Made by a program: the position numbers and the translations under genes. This document shows, one piece after another, positions 35,504 through 46,152 of a DNA stretch of 64,000 nucleotides (positions within the stretch are counted from its first letter, which is position 1; every line of letters begins with the position of its first letter). The notes beneath the pieces are model-generated. The model had not been told where the DNA came from, ran no database searches, and saw only the letters and a list, made by a program, of their open reading frames with translations. Source of the stretch: Notamacropus eugenii (Eukaryota; Chordata; Mammalia; Diprotodontia; Macropodidae); NCBI RefSeq assembly GCF_028372415.1, contig NC_092874.1:242025461-242089460 (forward strand), in the 5' to 3' direction.

Positions 35504-35568
<65 letters not shown>
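35503..35568. repeat. (TATC)n microsatellite
   Basis: About 16 perfect TATC units directly before a SINE. ATCTATCT also follows the SINE at about 35821, so the SINE inserted into or next to this array. Confidence 0.95.
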
Positions 35569-35569
<1 letters not shown>

Positions 35570-35820
35570 AGCTAAGTGGAGCAACGGATAGAACATTGGG
35601 CTTGGAATCAGGAAGATAAATTTTTCTGAGGCCAAATCTGGTTTCAGACACTTACTAGCTGTGTAGCTGTGGGCAAGTCATTTAACCCCATTTGCCTCGG
35701 TTTCCTCATCTATAAAGTGAGCTGGAGAAGAAAATGACAAGTCACTCTAGTAGTTTTGCCAAGAAAACACAAATAGGGCCACAAAGAGTTGGACACAACT
35801 ACAGTGACTCAACAACAACA
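35569..35820 (+). repeat. MAR-like SINE inserted in TATC array
   Basis: 'agctaagtggagcaacggat', 'gggcaagtcatttaacccca', 'gagctggagaagaaaatgac' and 'aaagagttggacacaactac' in sense orientation, with an A/C-rich end. Confidence 0.9.
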
Positions 35821-36290
35821 ATCTATCTCATTTATCCATTTGATAAGTTGATGAGAGTCTTAGAGAGAAGACATTAAGATTAAGGATTGGGAAAGACTTC
35901 TCGCAAAAGATGCAACTTTTCTCCAGACTTGAAGGAAACCAGGAAAGCCAGAAAATGGAGGATGAGGAGGTTGAAGAGGAAGAGTGTCCCAGGCATGGGG
36001 AGTGGCCAATGAAAATTCTGAGTCCGGTGTCATGTGAGAAACAGCAAGCAGGTCAGTTGTCATTGGATGACAGAGTATGTAGAAGGGAACAAGGCATAAA
36101 TGGACTAGAAGTATAGAAAGGGGCTGGTTTATGGAGGGCTTTAAAAACCAAACAGAAGAGTTTGCATTTGATCCTGGAGGTCATAGGGAGTCACTGGAAT
36201 TTGGTGAATAGGGGAGTAACACGATCAGATCTGTGTGTAAAGAACATCAATTTGATAGGTGGATGGAGGATGGGCTAAAGTGAGAAGCTC

Positions 36291-38210
36291 ATTATCGTTA
36301 AATCCTTCCCTTTGTTACTGTTCTTATAGGACAGGCTGAGAATTCTTCTTCCATCTGCATGTTGAGGAAGACATCCTTTTTAATCCTGTTGAGCATCAAA
36401 TATCATCTTGAATATGCTGAGGATCTTTAAATAATGCTATTTCTGTGATAGCATCTATCACGGAATCTCATATATTCCCATCACGTGCATGGGAATGACC
36501 TTGTCTGAGAATTGCCAAATGGTCTTCTAGAAAGGAATCTGATCATGAGGGCTTTGAAGTGAAAGTGAAGGAAAGAAGATTCCATACAATACACAATAGT
36601 TATTTGATAGAAAGACGAAAAGAAGACCAAGAATTCACAGTAGGCAATGTCCATGCACAGCACTAGAGATAAAAGCTGCAATCCTCAGATATTGACGTAC
36701 AAATTACAAAGTATATATTATAGTCAAATGAACCTAGAGTATGCTAAATCCCTCTCCTACTCTACAGTCTTCCAAGGCTTGCAGCCAGCTATCTTGTCTC
36801 GCTCAAGTCTTCTTTCCCCAGTTCCAGGCACTCCCACCTTGGGACTCTAGGTTTCTGACTGGTGACCCTTCTCCCTAACTACCCTGACCCAAACTCACCA
36901 TGATACTACTGCTCCTTGGCCATTCTCATACCCCACTCTCCTATCCGTAACAGATCTGTTGTCCAGCACCACAGGATGCAACATCTTCAGTCTCTACCAT
37001 TACTTTTCCGTGGGAGTGTATGAATACAGGTGAAGAGGACCAAGGAAACGTTAGTGGGGAAGGCATTATTTCTTAGAAGTTGGGGAGGGGGCTGATTCCT
37101 AAACTCAATTCCATTCCTTTAGTCTCTGGAAAGATAATGCCCAGTTCCAATCTTGAATGCATTAAGCATCTGTATATTCACATCACCCACAATTGTAGGA
37201 CAATACCATTTGGTCTCTGGGGGTACAGTTTAAGAGCTGTTCCTGAAGTCGGTGGTCTTGACTCATGCATTTGAGTGTCTTTATTTCCTTAATGTGAATG
37301 ACTCAGAATAGTGTTCCAGGGTACAGCAGGCCTAGCCGGAGTTTATTCATTCAGGTCAGTCTCATCTGAATTGGCCTCTATTTTGGTCTGAATGTCCAAA
37401 TACATGATTCATGTGAGGACCAAGTATATGGTTTCCAATTACTCTCTTTGCCATTAGCATATTCTCTGTTTCTACATCTCTGATTGACTCTGGTAGGGGG
37501 CCAGGAATAGCAGAACAGGAATGTTTTATGTAGCTTTGATAGGTTGTCAGATATGCACAGAATCGTAGAATCTCACTGGTGGAAGGGAACTCATGATCAA
37601 TCATTCAACAAGTATTTAGCAAGCACCTACTCAGTGAGTGCACTACAAGGAATACAAGTTTAAAAAAAGAAACAATCCCTAATTGCAGTAAGCTTACCAA
37701 GTTTACTAAGAGGAGACAATTCCCTCCAGTATAATCCATACCTGAATAAAAATCTTCTCTATTACATACATGACAAAGCACATATTTGGAGATCTTTAGC
37801 AAGAGGAAACCTACCCTTTCCCAAGACAGTGCATTCCACTTTTAAATATTTCTAATTGATAAGAAGTTTTTCCTTGCTGGCATTAAGTGTACTTAATCTT
37901 CCTAGAAAATTCTACTCATTTTTTTCTAGTTCTACTTTATAAGGTTAAGCAGAACAAGTCTGATACCCCATCCACAATAAAAGTCCTTCAAATACTTGAA
38001 GATAGTCATTACAGCTCCTCTTAAATCATCTCTTCTCCTGGTTAACCATGCCCAGTTCCTCCAATAGATTCTCATATGGCAGGGACTTGAGACCCTTCAC
38101 TATTTTGATCAGGTTACAAGTGATCTTCTTAAAATACACCCACAACTGAATGCATGTGCAGATGTGGTCTGACTATGTCTGAGACTATCTCCAGTTATTC
38201 TGTATAGATA
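36291..38210. other. MSRB3 intron 1, mostly unrecognised sequence
   Basis: An antisense L2 3' end lies at about 37590-37700 (cattcaacaagtatttagca). Diverged L2/CR1-like sequence may lie at 37780-38200. At 36480-37280 I see no known repeat and no exon with splice sites. Confidence 0.4.
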
Positions 38211-38214
38211 GATC

Positions 38215-38352
38215 ATTTGTATATAATTGTTGGTCTTTTGTCTCTTTCATGAGCTCCTTGAGAGTAGGTGCTTTTTTTTGCCTTTATTGTACTCCCAGTG
38301 TTTAACACAGTTTCTGGCACATAGTAGGCACTTAATAAATGCTAGTTTCCTG
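38215..38352 (+). repeat. L2 3'-end fragment
   Basis: 'catgagctccttgagagtag', 'gttttctggca'-type block and 'aggcacttaataaatgctag'. Confidence 0.8.
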
Positions 38353-38446
38353 ATCTACCACCCAGATTAGAGTACAAATGGAATAATACTTTCTTGGTCC
38401 TGGATCCCATACCTTTGTTAATACAACCTAAGATTACGTTAGTTTT

Positions 38447-38531
38447 TCCTTCCTTCCTTCCTTCCTTCCTTCCTTCCTTCCTTCCTTCCTTCCTTCCTTC
38501 CTTCCTTCCTTCCTTCCTTCCTTCCTTCCTT
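38447..38531. repeat. (TTCC)n microsatellite
   Basis: About 21 perfect TTCC units (85 bp). Confidence 0.97.
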
Positions 38532-38754
38532 CTCTTTCTCCCTCTCTTTTTTCTCTCTCATCACATGACATATAAGGTTGTTTGTTTTTCTTTTATCACT
38601 AGGACTTATCCATATGGTCCCATGCTCCTGAGATGATGTTCTACAGTAGCTTGGGGGACATTCCTGATTCCTAGAGTTCCTGGCATCACACATGCAATTT
38701 TATACATATATACACATATATGTACATATATGCAGCATTTACATTTCTGAACTT

Positions 38755-39000
38755 TTAAACTTAACAAACATTTATTTCCCTCCATCAACCTCCCCCCACT
38801 CAGAAAGGAAGAAAAACAAAACCTTTGTAAAAATTATGCACACATAGTCAAGCAAAACAAATTCTCTCATCTGCCTTGTCCAAAAAAGCATGTCTTACTT
38901 TGTATCTTGAGCCCATCACCCCTCTGCAGGAGGTAAAACATAGCATTAATTTTCTTGAAAGTTATATCACCGTGCTGACTCATATTGAGCTTTCAATCCA
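38755..39000 (-). mobile_element. LINE-1 3'-region fragment (tentative)
   Basis: 'cctccccccactcagaaagg', 'aaaattatgcacacatagtc', 'aagcaaaacaaattctctca' and 'atcttgagcccatcacccct' resemble an antisense marsupial LINE-1 3' region. It is diverged. Confidence 0.45.
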
Positions 39001-39825
39001 CTATCAGATTTTTTTAGATTAATTACCATACCTCTACCATATTGTACCACTGAAGCTTATTTTCTAATCCAACTATAAGATTTTATATTTATTTCAATTA
39101 AATTTATTTTTTTTAAGATTTGGCTCAATTTTCCAGCCTATTAAGATTTTTTTTGGAATTCTGGTTGCTTCATTCAGTATTTTAGTTATTCCTTCAAGGG
39201 ACATCTGTGTTTTTGGGTTATTTGTCAGTTTGATAATTGTGGCATCTATGTCATTACCCAAGTCATTGAAAAAAAGCGTTCAACATCATAGGGCCAGTTA
39301 TAGATCTTGGGAGCCTCCACTTAGGACCTTCTTCCAAACTGATATTGAAACATTAATGACTATATATAGGCTCCCATCATCCAGCTATTTCCAAATCCAC
39401 TTTGAATCTCTTTCTTTTCCACAAAAATGTCATGAGAAACTTGCATAAATACTTAGCTAAAATATAGGTAGACCCTTTTACCTATTAGATAACCTATCTG
39501 AATATATCTCTTATGTATCTAGTTATTTATTCTTACCTCCCTCCATTAGAATATAAGCTTCTCAAGGGCAGGGAATATATGAAAAGGGTAACCCTCCAGA
39601 GACCTTATCTATAGCAACGTACAAAATCCAAGGATTGCCAGTAACACTGGAGAAATTTGCAACCATATCTTTCTCTATTGTCCGTTGGGCAACATACAAG
39701 ATTTCTTTGAATGTAACTCAGCAGATACATGGAATACAATGCCTTTCTTTGTATCCCTAGAACTCGGTGCAATGCTTGGTATATAATATACACTTAATAA
39801 TGCTTGTTGACTGCCTGATTAACTA

Positions 39826-41028
39826 CAAGCATACCTAAGAGATCTTTTAGGTTCCATTCCAGACCATTGCAATAAAGTAAATATTGCAATAAAGTGAGTC
39901 ACATGAATTTTTTGGTTTCCCAGTGCATATAAAAGTTATATTTACACTATACTATAGTCTATTAAGTATGGAACAGTATTAGGTCTTAAAAAAACCACCA
40001 ATGTATATATCTTAATTTAAAAATACCCTATTGCTAAAAAATGCTCACCCTCATCTGTCAACAGGCAATCACATCACAAGATCATGTGAAAACCAGGTTT
40101 ATTACAAGAGAAATGAAGATGCACATGGATCCTAAAGAGTTCACAATCCTTACAGAAATTTGTATATTTATGACAATACAACAAAAGAAGGAGGAGAAAA
40201 TAAGAAGGAATGTGGCATTGGAGAGGAAAGGTGCAGTAGAGGTGGGGAGGAACAAGGTGATGGCAAAAGCCACATTCTTTTCATTTGGGAGTGGAGTTTT
40301 TGTCCTTGACACATTCAGGACCTTCTGCATGCTCTGGGTCCAGTGTTTCTGGAAAATATGGCAATTCATAAAGACCAGTTCAGGGGACCCCTTAACAAGC
40401 CCTTAACACCTCTGAGCCTTCAGCAAGTCATCATCTTTTTGTTGGTGGAGGGTCTTGCCTCAATTTTGATGGCTGCTGACTGACCAGGGTGGTTGTTGCT
40501 GAAAGCTGAGGTGGTTGTGGCAACTTCTTAAAATAAGACAACAGTGAAATTTGTGGAATTAATTGATTCTTTCTTTCGTTGGAATACTTAGAGGCCGTTA
40601 TAAGATTATTAACTGACCTAATTTAAATATTGTTTTGTCTCAGGGAATGGGCAAGCCTGAGGAGAGGGAGAGAGGTAGCAAATGGCCAGTCAATGGAGCA
40701 ATCAGAACACTTAAATTGTCAATTAAGTTCATCATCTTATGTGGCATGATCATGGTGCCCCCAAATAATTGCAATAGTAACATTAATGATCGCTGATCAC
40801 AGATAGCTATAACAGATATAATAATAATGAAAAGGTCAAAATATTGTGAGAACTACCAAAATGTGACACAGAGAAACAATGTGAACCCATGCTGTTGGAA
40901 AAATGGCACCTATAGACTTGCGTGACTCAGGGTTGCGACAGACCTTCCATTTGTTAAAAAAAACAAAGCAAAACCTCAATATCTACAAAATTTAATAAAG
41001 GAAAGCACAATAAAATGAGGTATGCTTG
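39826..41028 (-). mobile_element. Tigger1-like (Tc1/mariner) transposon, transposase deleted
   Basis: It is bounded by TA on both sides (39824-39825 and 41029-41030). Terminal inverted repeats are CAAGCATACCT at the left and AGGTATGCTTG at the right. The ends and inner arms follow the Tigger1 family as I remember it: 'gcaataaagtgagtcacatg', 'tttcccagtgcatataaaag', 'gttggtggagggtcttgcct' and 'ccaaaatgtgacacagagaa'. The left arm joins the right arm near 40577 (ttctttcgttggaatactt), with the transposase gene missing. A 353-bp foreign segment is inserted at 40058-40410. Confidence 0.82.
40058..40410. mobile_element. Unidentified 353-bp insert inside the Tigger-like element
   Basis: The flanking Tigger arm is continuous if this block is removed, with TCTG on both sides (40054-40057 and 40411-40414). 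It contains 'gaaatgaagatgcacatgga' and 'acattcaggaccttctgcat'. I do not recognise it, and it has no clear terminal repeats or poly(A). Confidence 0.5.
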
Positions 41029-41339
41029 TATTTCTATTTTTTTCCTGATCTACCAGTTTAGTAATCTGTCAAAAAAAGGAAATAAGGTTAGTATGACATG
41101 ACCTAATTTCTTTTAAAGTTTTAATTGTTATCTTTTGTTCTAACCTACCTCTTTATTTCTGTGTAGATCCTTCCTCATAACATATCCAGTGAGCTGTCCC
41201 TTGTACCAAAATATAAAAAAGAAAGAAAAAAAGAAGTCTAGGAAAACTAACCAACAAATGAACTGTGACAATATATTATATGTTCTATACCCATAGTCAC
41301 TCTGCAAAGAAGGGAGGAGGTGGTATTTTATCATTTCTT

Positions 41340-41726
41340 CTTTAGGTCAAAGTCTGGTCATTTTAATTATACAGTGTTGTTTTGTGGTTGCTGTTCTTTC
41401 CAATTACATTGCTGCTTGCGCTGTGTATGTTGTTCTACTGGTTTTGCTAAATTCACTGTGAATTAGTTCAACTAAGTCTTTGAATACATCTGTGAATTTT
41501 TCACACTAATTGCTTCTTGCAGCACAGTGACATTATATTGCTTTAATACATCAATTTATTTAATCATTCCCGGATTGATGAGCATTTTAGTTTCCTTTCA
41601 TTTTTCTTTTTCTTTTTGCTACTATAAAAAGTGATTCTGGAAATATTTTTAGTGTATATGGAATCTCTGTCTGCAACTTCTTTGTGGGGTATATGTGTAG
41701 CATCTTGATCTCTGGCTATGGAAATT
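41340..41726 (+). mobile_element. Old LINE-1 3'-region fragment, left part
   Basis: 'catcaatttatttaatcatt', 'gctactataaaaagtgattc' and 'ggggtatatgtgtagcatct' resemble the old mammalian LINE-1 3' region. It continues at 44776 on the far side of HAL1 copy C. Confidence 0.55.
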
Positions 41727-41739
41727 TTCATCACTCTTT
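41727..41739. repeat. Left target-site duplication of HAL1 copy C
   Basis: ttcatcactcttt, repeated at 44763-44775. Confidence 0.8.
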
Positions 41740-42496
41740 TTAAAATATTTATTTATGTGAGTTCCAAATTTTCTCCCCATCTCTCTCCTCCCCCCACCCC
41801 AGATAGCATACATTCTGATTACCCCTTCCCTCAGTCTGCCCTCTTTTTTATCATCCTCCCCTCCTATCCCTTTCCCCTTTATTTTCTTGAAGGGCAAGAT
41901 AGATTTCTATACCCCACGGCCTATATATCTTATTTCCCAGTTGCATGTAAAAACAATTTTTAACATTTGTTCTTAAAACTTTGAATTCCAAATTCTCTCC
42001 CTTCTTCCCTCCCCACCCACCTTCATTGAGAAGGCAAGCAATTCACCATAGGTTATATATGTATAATTATACAAAACATTTCCATAATAATCATGTTGTG
42101 AAAGACTATTTCCCTCCATCCTCTCCTGCTCTCCCCCCCATCTTCTCCTTTGACCCTTTTCAAAAGTGTTTGCTTCTGACTACCCCCTCCTCCACTCTGC
42201 TCTCCTCTTATCATCACTCCCTCTTATCCCCTTCCCCCTACTTTCCTGTAGGGTAAGATATCCAGTTAAGGGTGTATATTATTCCCTCCTTAAGCCAAAT
42301 CCGATGACAGTGAGGTTCACTCATTCCTTCTCACTTCTCCCATCTTCCCCTCCATTGTGAAAGGTTTTTCTTTCCTCTTTTATGTGAGAAAATTTACCCC
42401 ATTCTATCTTCCCTTTCTCCTTTCAACATATTCCTCTCTCACTCCTTAATTTTATTTTTTAGATCTCATCCCTTCATATTCATCTCACCCTGTACC

Positions 42497-42505
42497 ATCT
42501 ATCTG

Positions 42506-42564
<59 letters not shown>

Positions 42565-42580
42565 GTCTGTCTGTCTATCC
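42497..42580. repeat. (TATC/TGTC)n microsatellite inside HAL1 copy C
   Basis: TATC units with flanking TGTC variants, in the HAL1 3' region downstream of ORF1. Confidence 0.95.
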
Positions 42581-42729
42581 ATCATCTACCTACCTATTTC
42601 CTCCAACTACCCTAATACTCAGAAAGGTCTCATGAGTTCCAAATGTAATCTTTCCATGTAGAAATGTAAACAATTCAACTTCAATAAGTTTCTTATGATT
42701 TCTCTTTCCTGCTTACCTTTTCATGCTTC

Positions 42730-43334
42730 TCTTGATTCTTGTATTTGAAAGTCAAATTTTCTATTCAGCTCTGGCCTTTTCATCAAGAGTACGTGAAAGT
42801 TTTCTATTTCATTGAATGTTCATTTTTTCACCTGAAAGATTATACTCAGTTTTTCTGGGTAAGTGATTCTTGGTTTTAATCCTAACTCCTTTGACTTCCA
42901 GAATATCACATTCCAAGCCTGTTGATCTCTTAATATAGAAGCTGCTAGATCTTGTGTTATTCTCATTGTATTTTCACAATACTCACATTGTTTCATTCTG
43001 GCTGCTTGCAATATTTTCCCCTTGACCTGGGAACTCCGGAATTTGACTACAATATTCCTAGGAGTTTTCTTTTTAGGATCTCTTTCCAGAGGCAATCAGT
43101 AGATTCTTTCCATTTCTGTTTTACCTTCTGGTTCTAGAATATCAGGGCAGTTTTCCTTGATAATTTCTTGAAAGATGATGTCTAGGTTCTTTTTTTGATG
43201 ATGGCTTTCAAGTAGTCCAATAATTTTAAAATTATCTCTCTTGCATCCATTTTCCAGGTCAGTGGTTTTTCCAGTGAGATATTTCACATTGTCTTCTTTT
43301 TTTTCATTCTTTTGGTTCTGTTTTATAATTTCTT
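42730..43334 (-). pseudogene. LINE-1/HAL1 ORF1p remnant, copy C
   Basis: The RRM and C-terminal domain are readable in one frame: 'DLENGCKRDNFKIIGLLESH', 'RDPKKKTPRNIVVKFRSSQV', 'MRITQDLAASILRDQQAWNV' and 'KPRITYPEKLSI'. In-frame stops lie just before LPLERD (about 43095) and near 42817, and a SINE cuts the N-terminal part. It is not functional. Confidence 0.78.
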
Positions 43335-43346
43335 GATTTCTCATAA

Positions 43347-43663
43347 GATAGCTAGGTGGTATAGTGGATAGAACACCAGTGCAGGAGTCAGGAAGACTTG
43401 AGTTCAAATCTCACCTCAGACACTTGACACTCACTAGCTGTGTGACCTTAGACAAGTCATTTAAGCCAAATTGCCTCATCCTGGATCATCTCCAGTCATC
43501 CTGATGAATATCTGGTCACTGGATTCAGATGACTCTGGAGGAAAAGTGAAGCTGGTGACCTGCACAGCCCTCCCTCACTCAAAACAAAGTCAAGTGCAAG
43601 TCATGTCATCATTTCTCTGATGGTGTGGTCTTCTTTGACAGTGAAGGACAAATACACACACAG
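43347..43663 (+). mobile_element. tRNA-derived SINE with RTE-like tail, inserted in HAL1 ORF1
   Basis: The target duplication gatttctcataa is at 43335-43346 and 43664-43675. The head is 'gctaggtggtatagtggata'. The tail is 'caaagtcaagtgcaagtcat' and 'gaaggacaaatacacacaca'. Copy B, without the SINE, reads straight through this junction. Confidence 0.92.
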
Positions 43664-44762
43664 GATTTCTCATAAAGTCATTAGCTTCCATTTGCTCCAT
43701 TCTAATTTTGAAGGAATTATTTTCTTCAGTGAGCTTTTGAACCTTCTTTTCTATTTGGCCCAGTTCTGCTTTTTAGAATATTCTTCTCCTCATTGACTTT
43801 TTGGATCTCTTTTGTCATTTGGGTTAGTCTATTTTTTAAGGTGTTACTTTCTTCAGTATTTTTGGGGTCTCCTTTAGCAAGCTGTTTCCTTGCTTTTCAT
43901 GTTTTTCTTAAATCACTCCCATTTCTCTTCCCAATTTTTCCTCTATTTTTCTTACTTGATTTTCCAATTCCTTTTTGAGCTCCTGCATGGCCTGCAGTCA
44001 ATTCCTATTCCTCTTGAAGGCTTTTGATGTAGGAGCTTTGACGTTGTTGTCTTCTTCTGGTTGTATGTTTTGATGTTCTTTGTCACCAAAGTAAGATTCT
44101 ATAGTCTGAGTTCTTTTAGGATGTTTACTCATCTTCCCTGCCAAATACTTGACTTTCTAACTCTTTGTCAAGGTAAGACTGTAGGACTGTGCTTCCAGGG
44201 GCATGGAGGTAGGGGAGGGTGTACTGTCCCAGGCTTCAGGGATTTTGTGCCAGCTGCTCAATCTCCCACCATCTGTAGGCCCAGAGCTCCAGAAGCAGCT
44301 TCTGCCACTGCTGCTGCTGCTATTGTTGCCACTGTCACAGCTAGTGACCACTGCAGCCACCACCCACTGCCCTGAGGCTGACTGGGGCTGGACCTGGCCA
44401 GACCCTGGGCTTCTTTTTCACCCAGGTCCCACAGAGTCTTCCCACTCACATTTTTGGCATTTGTGAATTGAGAAGTCTGAAAATTGCCACAGGTGCCAAT
44501 GATTCAGTCCCCTGAGGCCTGCTCCAGAGCATTTGTGCTGGTGTGGCCCATGCCAGACTGTGCTCCATTCTCTGCCTTGTGCAATAGACTCTTCCTGTCA
44601 ACTTTCTAGGTTGTCTTGGGCAGGGGATTTGTTTCACTCTGTCATTTTGTGGGTTCTGTAGCTCTACCATTTGTTTAGAGTCATTTTTGTAGGTATTTGG
44701 AGGTCTTTGGGGGAGAGCTCAGGGAAGTCCCTGCTTTTATTCCACCATATTGGCTCTGTCCC

Positions 44763-44830
44763 TTCATCACTCTTTAAATGTAATTTCAAGTTGCTTTCCA
44801 GAATGATTGGACCAATTCTCTGTTGGCTTT
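44763..44830 (+). mobile_element. Right target duplication of HAL1 copy C and resumed old LINE-1 fragment
   Basis: 44763-44775 repeats ttcatcactcttt. 'caagttgctttccagaatga' and 'ttggaccaatt' then continue the LINE-1 fragment left off at 41726. Confidence 0.7.
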
Positions 44831-44834
44831 TTCT

Positions 44835-45187
44835 CAATCTTGATTCTTCTTGATCTGTGCAGCTTTTGATATTCTTGACAATCTTTTCTATTAGATATTC
44901 TCTTCTCTCTGGGTTTTTTCATGTCTCTGCTGTCTTTGAGTTTTTCTCCTATCTTCTTCCTTCTCAAAGTCTCCTTTGTCCTACCAGCTAACTATGGGGA
45001 TTTCCCCAAACTTGGGAACTGGGTCTTTTCTTTTCTCTCTGTATTCTCTTTCTTGGTGATCTTACCAAGTGAGCAAGGAACTCTTCCTATGAGTTCCATT
45101 ATTATTTCTGTGCAGATGATTCCTAGATCTGCTCTCTTCAAATCTAGTAGACTTGTGAGAATATGCCTTCTTTACTTTGCTCTATGA
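44835..45187 (+). repeat. L2 RT-domain end fragment
   Basis: 'attcttcttgatctgtgcag', 'ctttgatattcttgacaat'-type blocks, 'gatattctcttctctctggg' and 'ttctgtgcagatgattccta' follow L2 ORF2 order. Confidence 0.65.
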
Positions 45188-45339
45188 AACATTCTAAGAA
45201 TATGGTGATCCTTTCCCCCATAAAATTCCCATCATTTCTTCTCTAGCAGCCTGTTCTTCTGTTGGTGAGAATCAGATCGAAAATAGAATTCATCTTTGTT
45301 GATTACTTTACCCTTTGAAGGACAGGCAGTCTGACATCA

Positions 45340-45645
45340 CTAGTCAATGAAGAAATAACTAAACTCTGGGTCAAGAAGACTAGGGTTCAAGTCCCACTTT
45401 CAATACCTAACTAGCATTGGGATCCTAGGTAAGTCATTTAATCCCTCTGTGTTCATCCTTTTTTTTCTAAGTAGACCATGACATCAGAGAAATGATGACA
45501 TGACTTGCACTTGACTTTGTTTTGAGTTGGGGAGGGTGGTACTAGGTTACCAACCTCACTTTCCCCTCCCAAGCAATCTGGATCCAGTGACCAGATATTC
45601 ATCAGGTTGACTGGAGAAGATTCAGGATGCAATGGGAGACCTTGA
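45340..45645. repeat. SINE pair: + MIR-like fragment, then - RTE-tail SINE
   Basis: 45350-45450 has 'tagggttcaagtcccacttt' and 'ctaggtaagtcatttaatcc'. 45473-45645 is in reverse: 'gacatgacttgcacttgact', 'gatccagtgaccagatattc'. Confidence 0.75.
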
Positions 45646-45879
45646 CCTATTCAGTTACTCACTTAGAGTGAGGTTAGGCCATTCAGTGAATAATCCTCTC
45701 TAAGAAGTCATTAGAGAATACCCCAGGCAACTCTTTAAATTGCAGAATAGTTTCAAATGTGCATTGATAGGAGAAGTTTCCTCACTAATTCTTCAGCTGA
45801 CCATTGAAATCACAGACCTAGACCCAGGAAATTATTAGCTGGTCTGTTTTTGATAGACAGAGAGGACAAGTAGATGTCT

Positions 45880-46152
45880 GGATAATCTTTCTCATCTCTG
45901 CCTCCTGGCTTTTCTCGAATCTCAGTTAAAGTTCCACCTTCTATAAGAAGTCCTTAATCTTTGTGTCTTCCCCATCCATTGATTGTCTCTGATTTATCCT
46001 GTGTATATCTTATTTATAAATAGTTGCTTGCATGTTGTCTTCCCCATAAGACTGCGAGCTCCTTTAGAGCCAAGACTGTTTTGGACTTTTCTTTGTATTT
46101 TATTAACATAGTGCCTGGTACAAAGAACACGCTTAAAAATGCTTGTTGATTT
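45880..46152 (+). repeat. L2 3' end
   Basis: 'agtccttaatctttgtgtct', 'actgcgagctcctttagagc' and 'tagtgcctggtacaaagaac'. Confidence 0.75.

Larger units (their letters stand above)
35333..36290 (-). repeat. Long antisense L2 copy with SINE and TATC array inside
   Basis: The 3' terminus is at left (caacaagtatttattaagaa, gctcacagtctaatggggag). It continues after the insertions as 'gtgtcccaggcatggggagt', 'gtttgcatttgatcctggag' and 'gggagtaacacgatcagatc'. Confidence 0.8.
41740..44762 (-). mobile_element. HAL1-like LINE-1 derivative, copy C (full length, with nested SINE)
   Basis: The 5' end is at 44762 (minus strand GGGACAGAGCCAATATGGTG) and the 3' end near 41740 in TTTTAAAATATTTATTTATG on +. It is flanked by a 13-bp target duplication. 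The order is 5' UTR (44762-~44000), ORF1 coiled coil (~43990-43676), nested SINE (43347-43663), ORF1 RRM and C-terminal domain (43334-~42730), then a ~1-kb 3' region with no reverse transcriptase. Without the SINE it is about 2.7 kb, close to copy B. Confidence 0.8.

Noticed and set aside
42820..43407. Minus-strand frames with clear similarity to LINE-1 ORF1p as possible host genes
   Set aside because: They lie in a HAL1 element with target duplications, carry in-frame stops and are split by a SINE, so they are dead retroelement ORFs.
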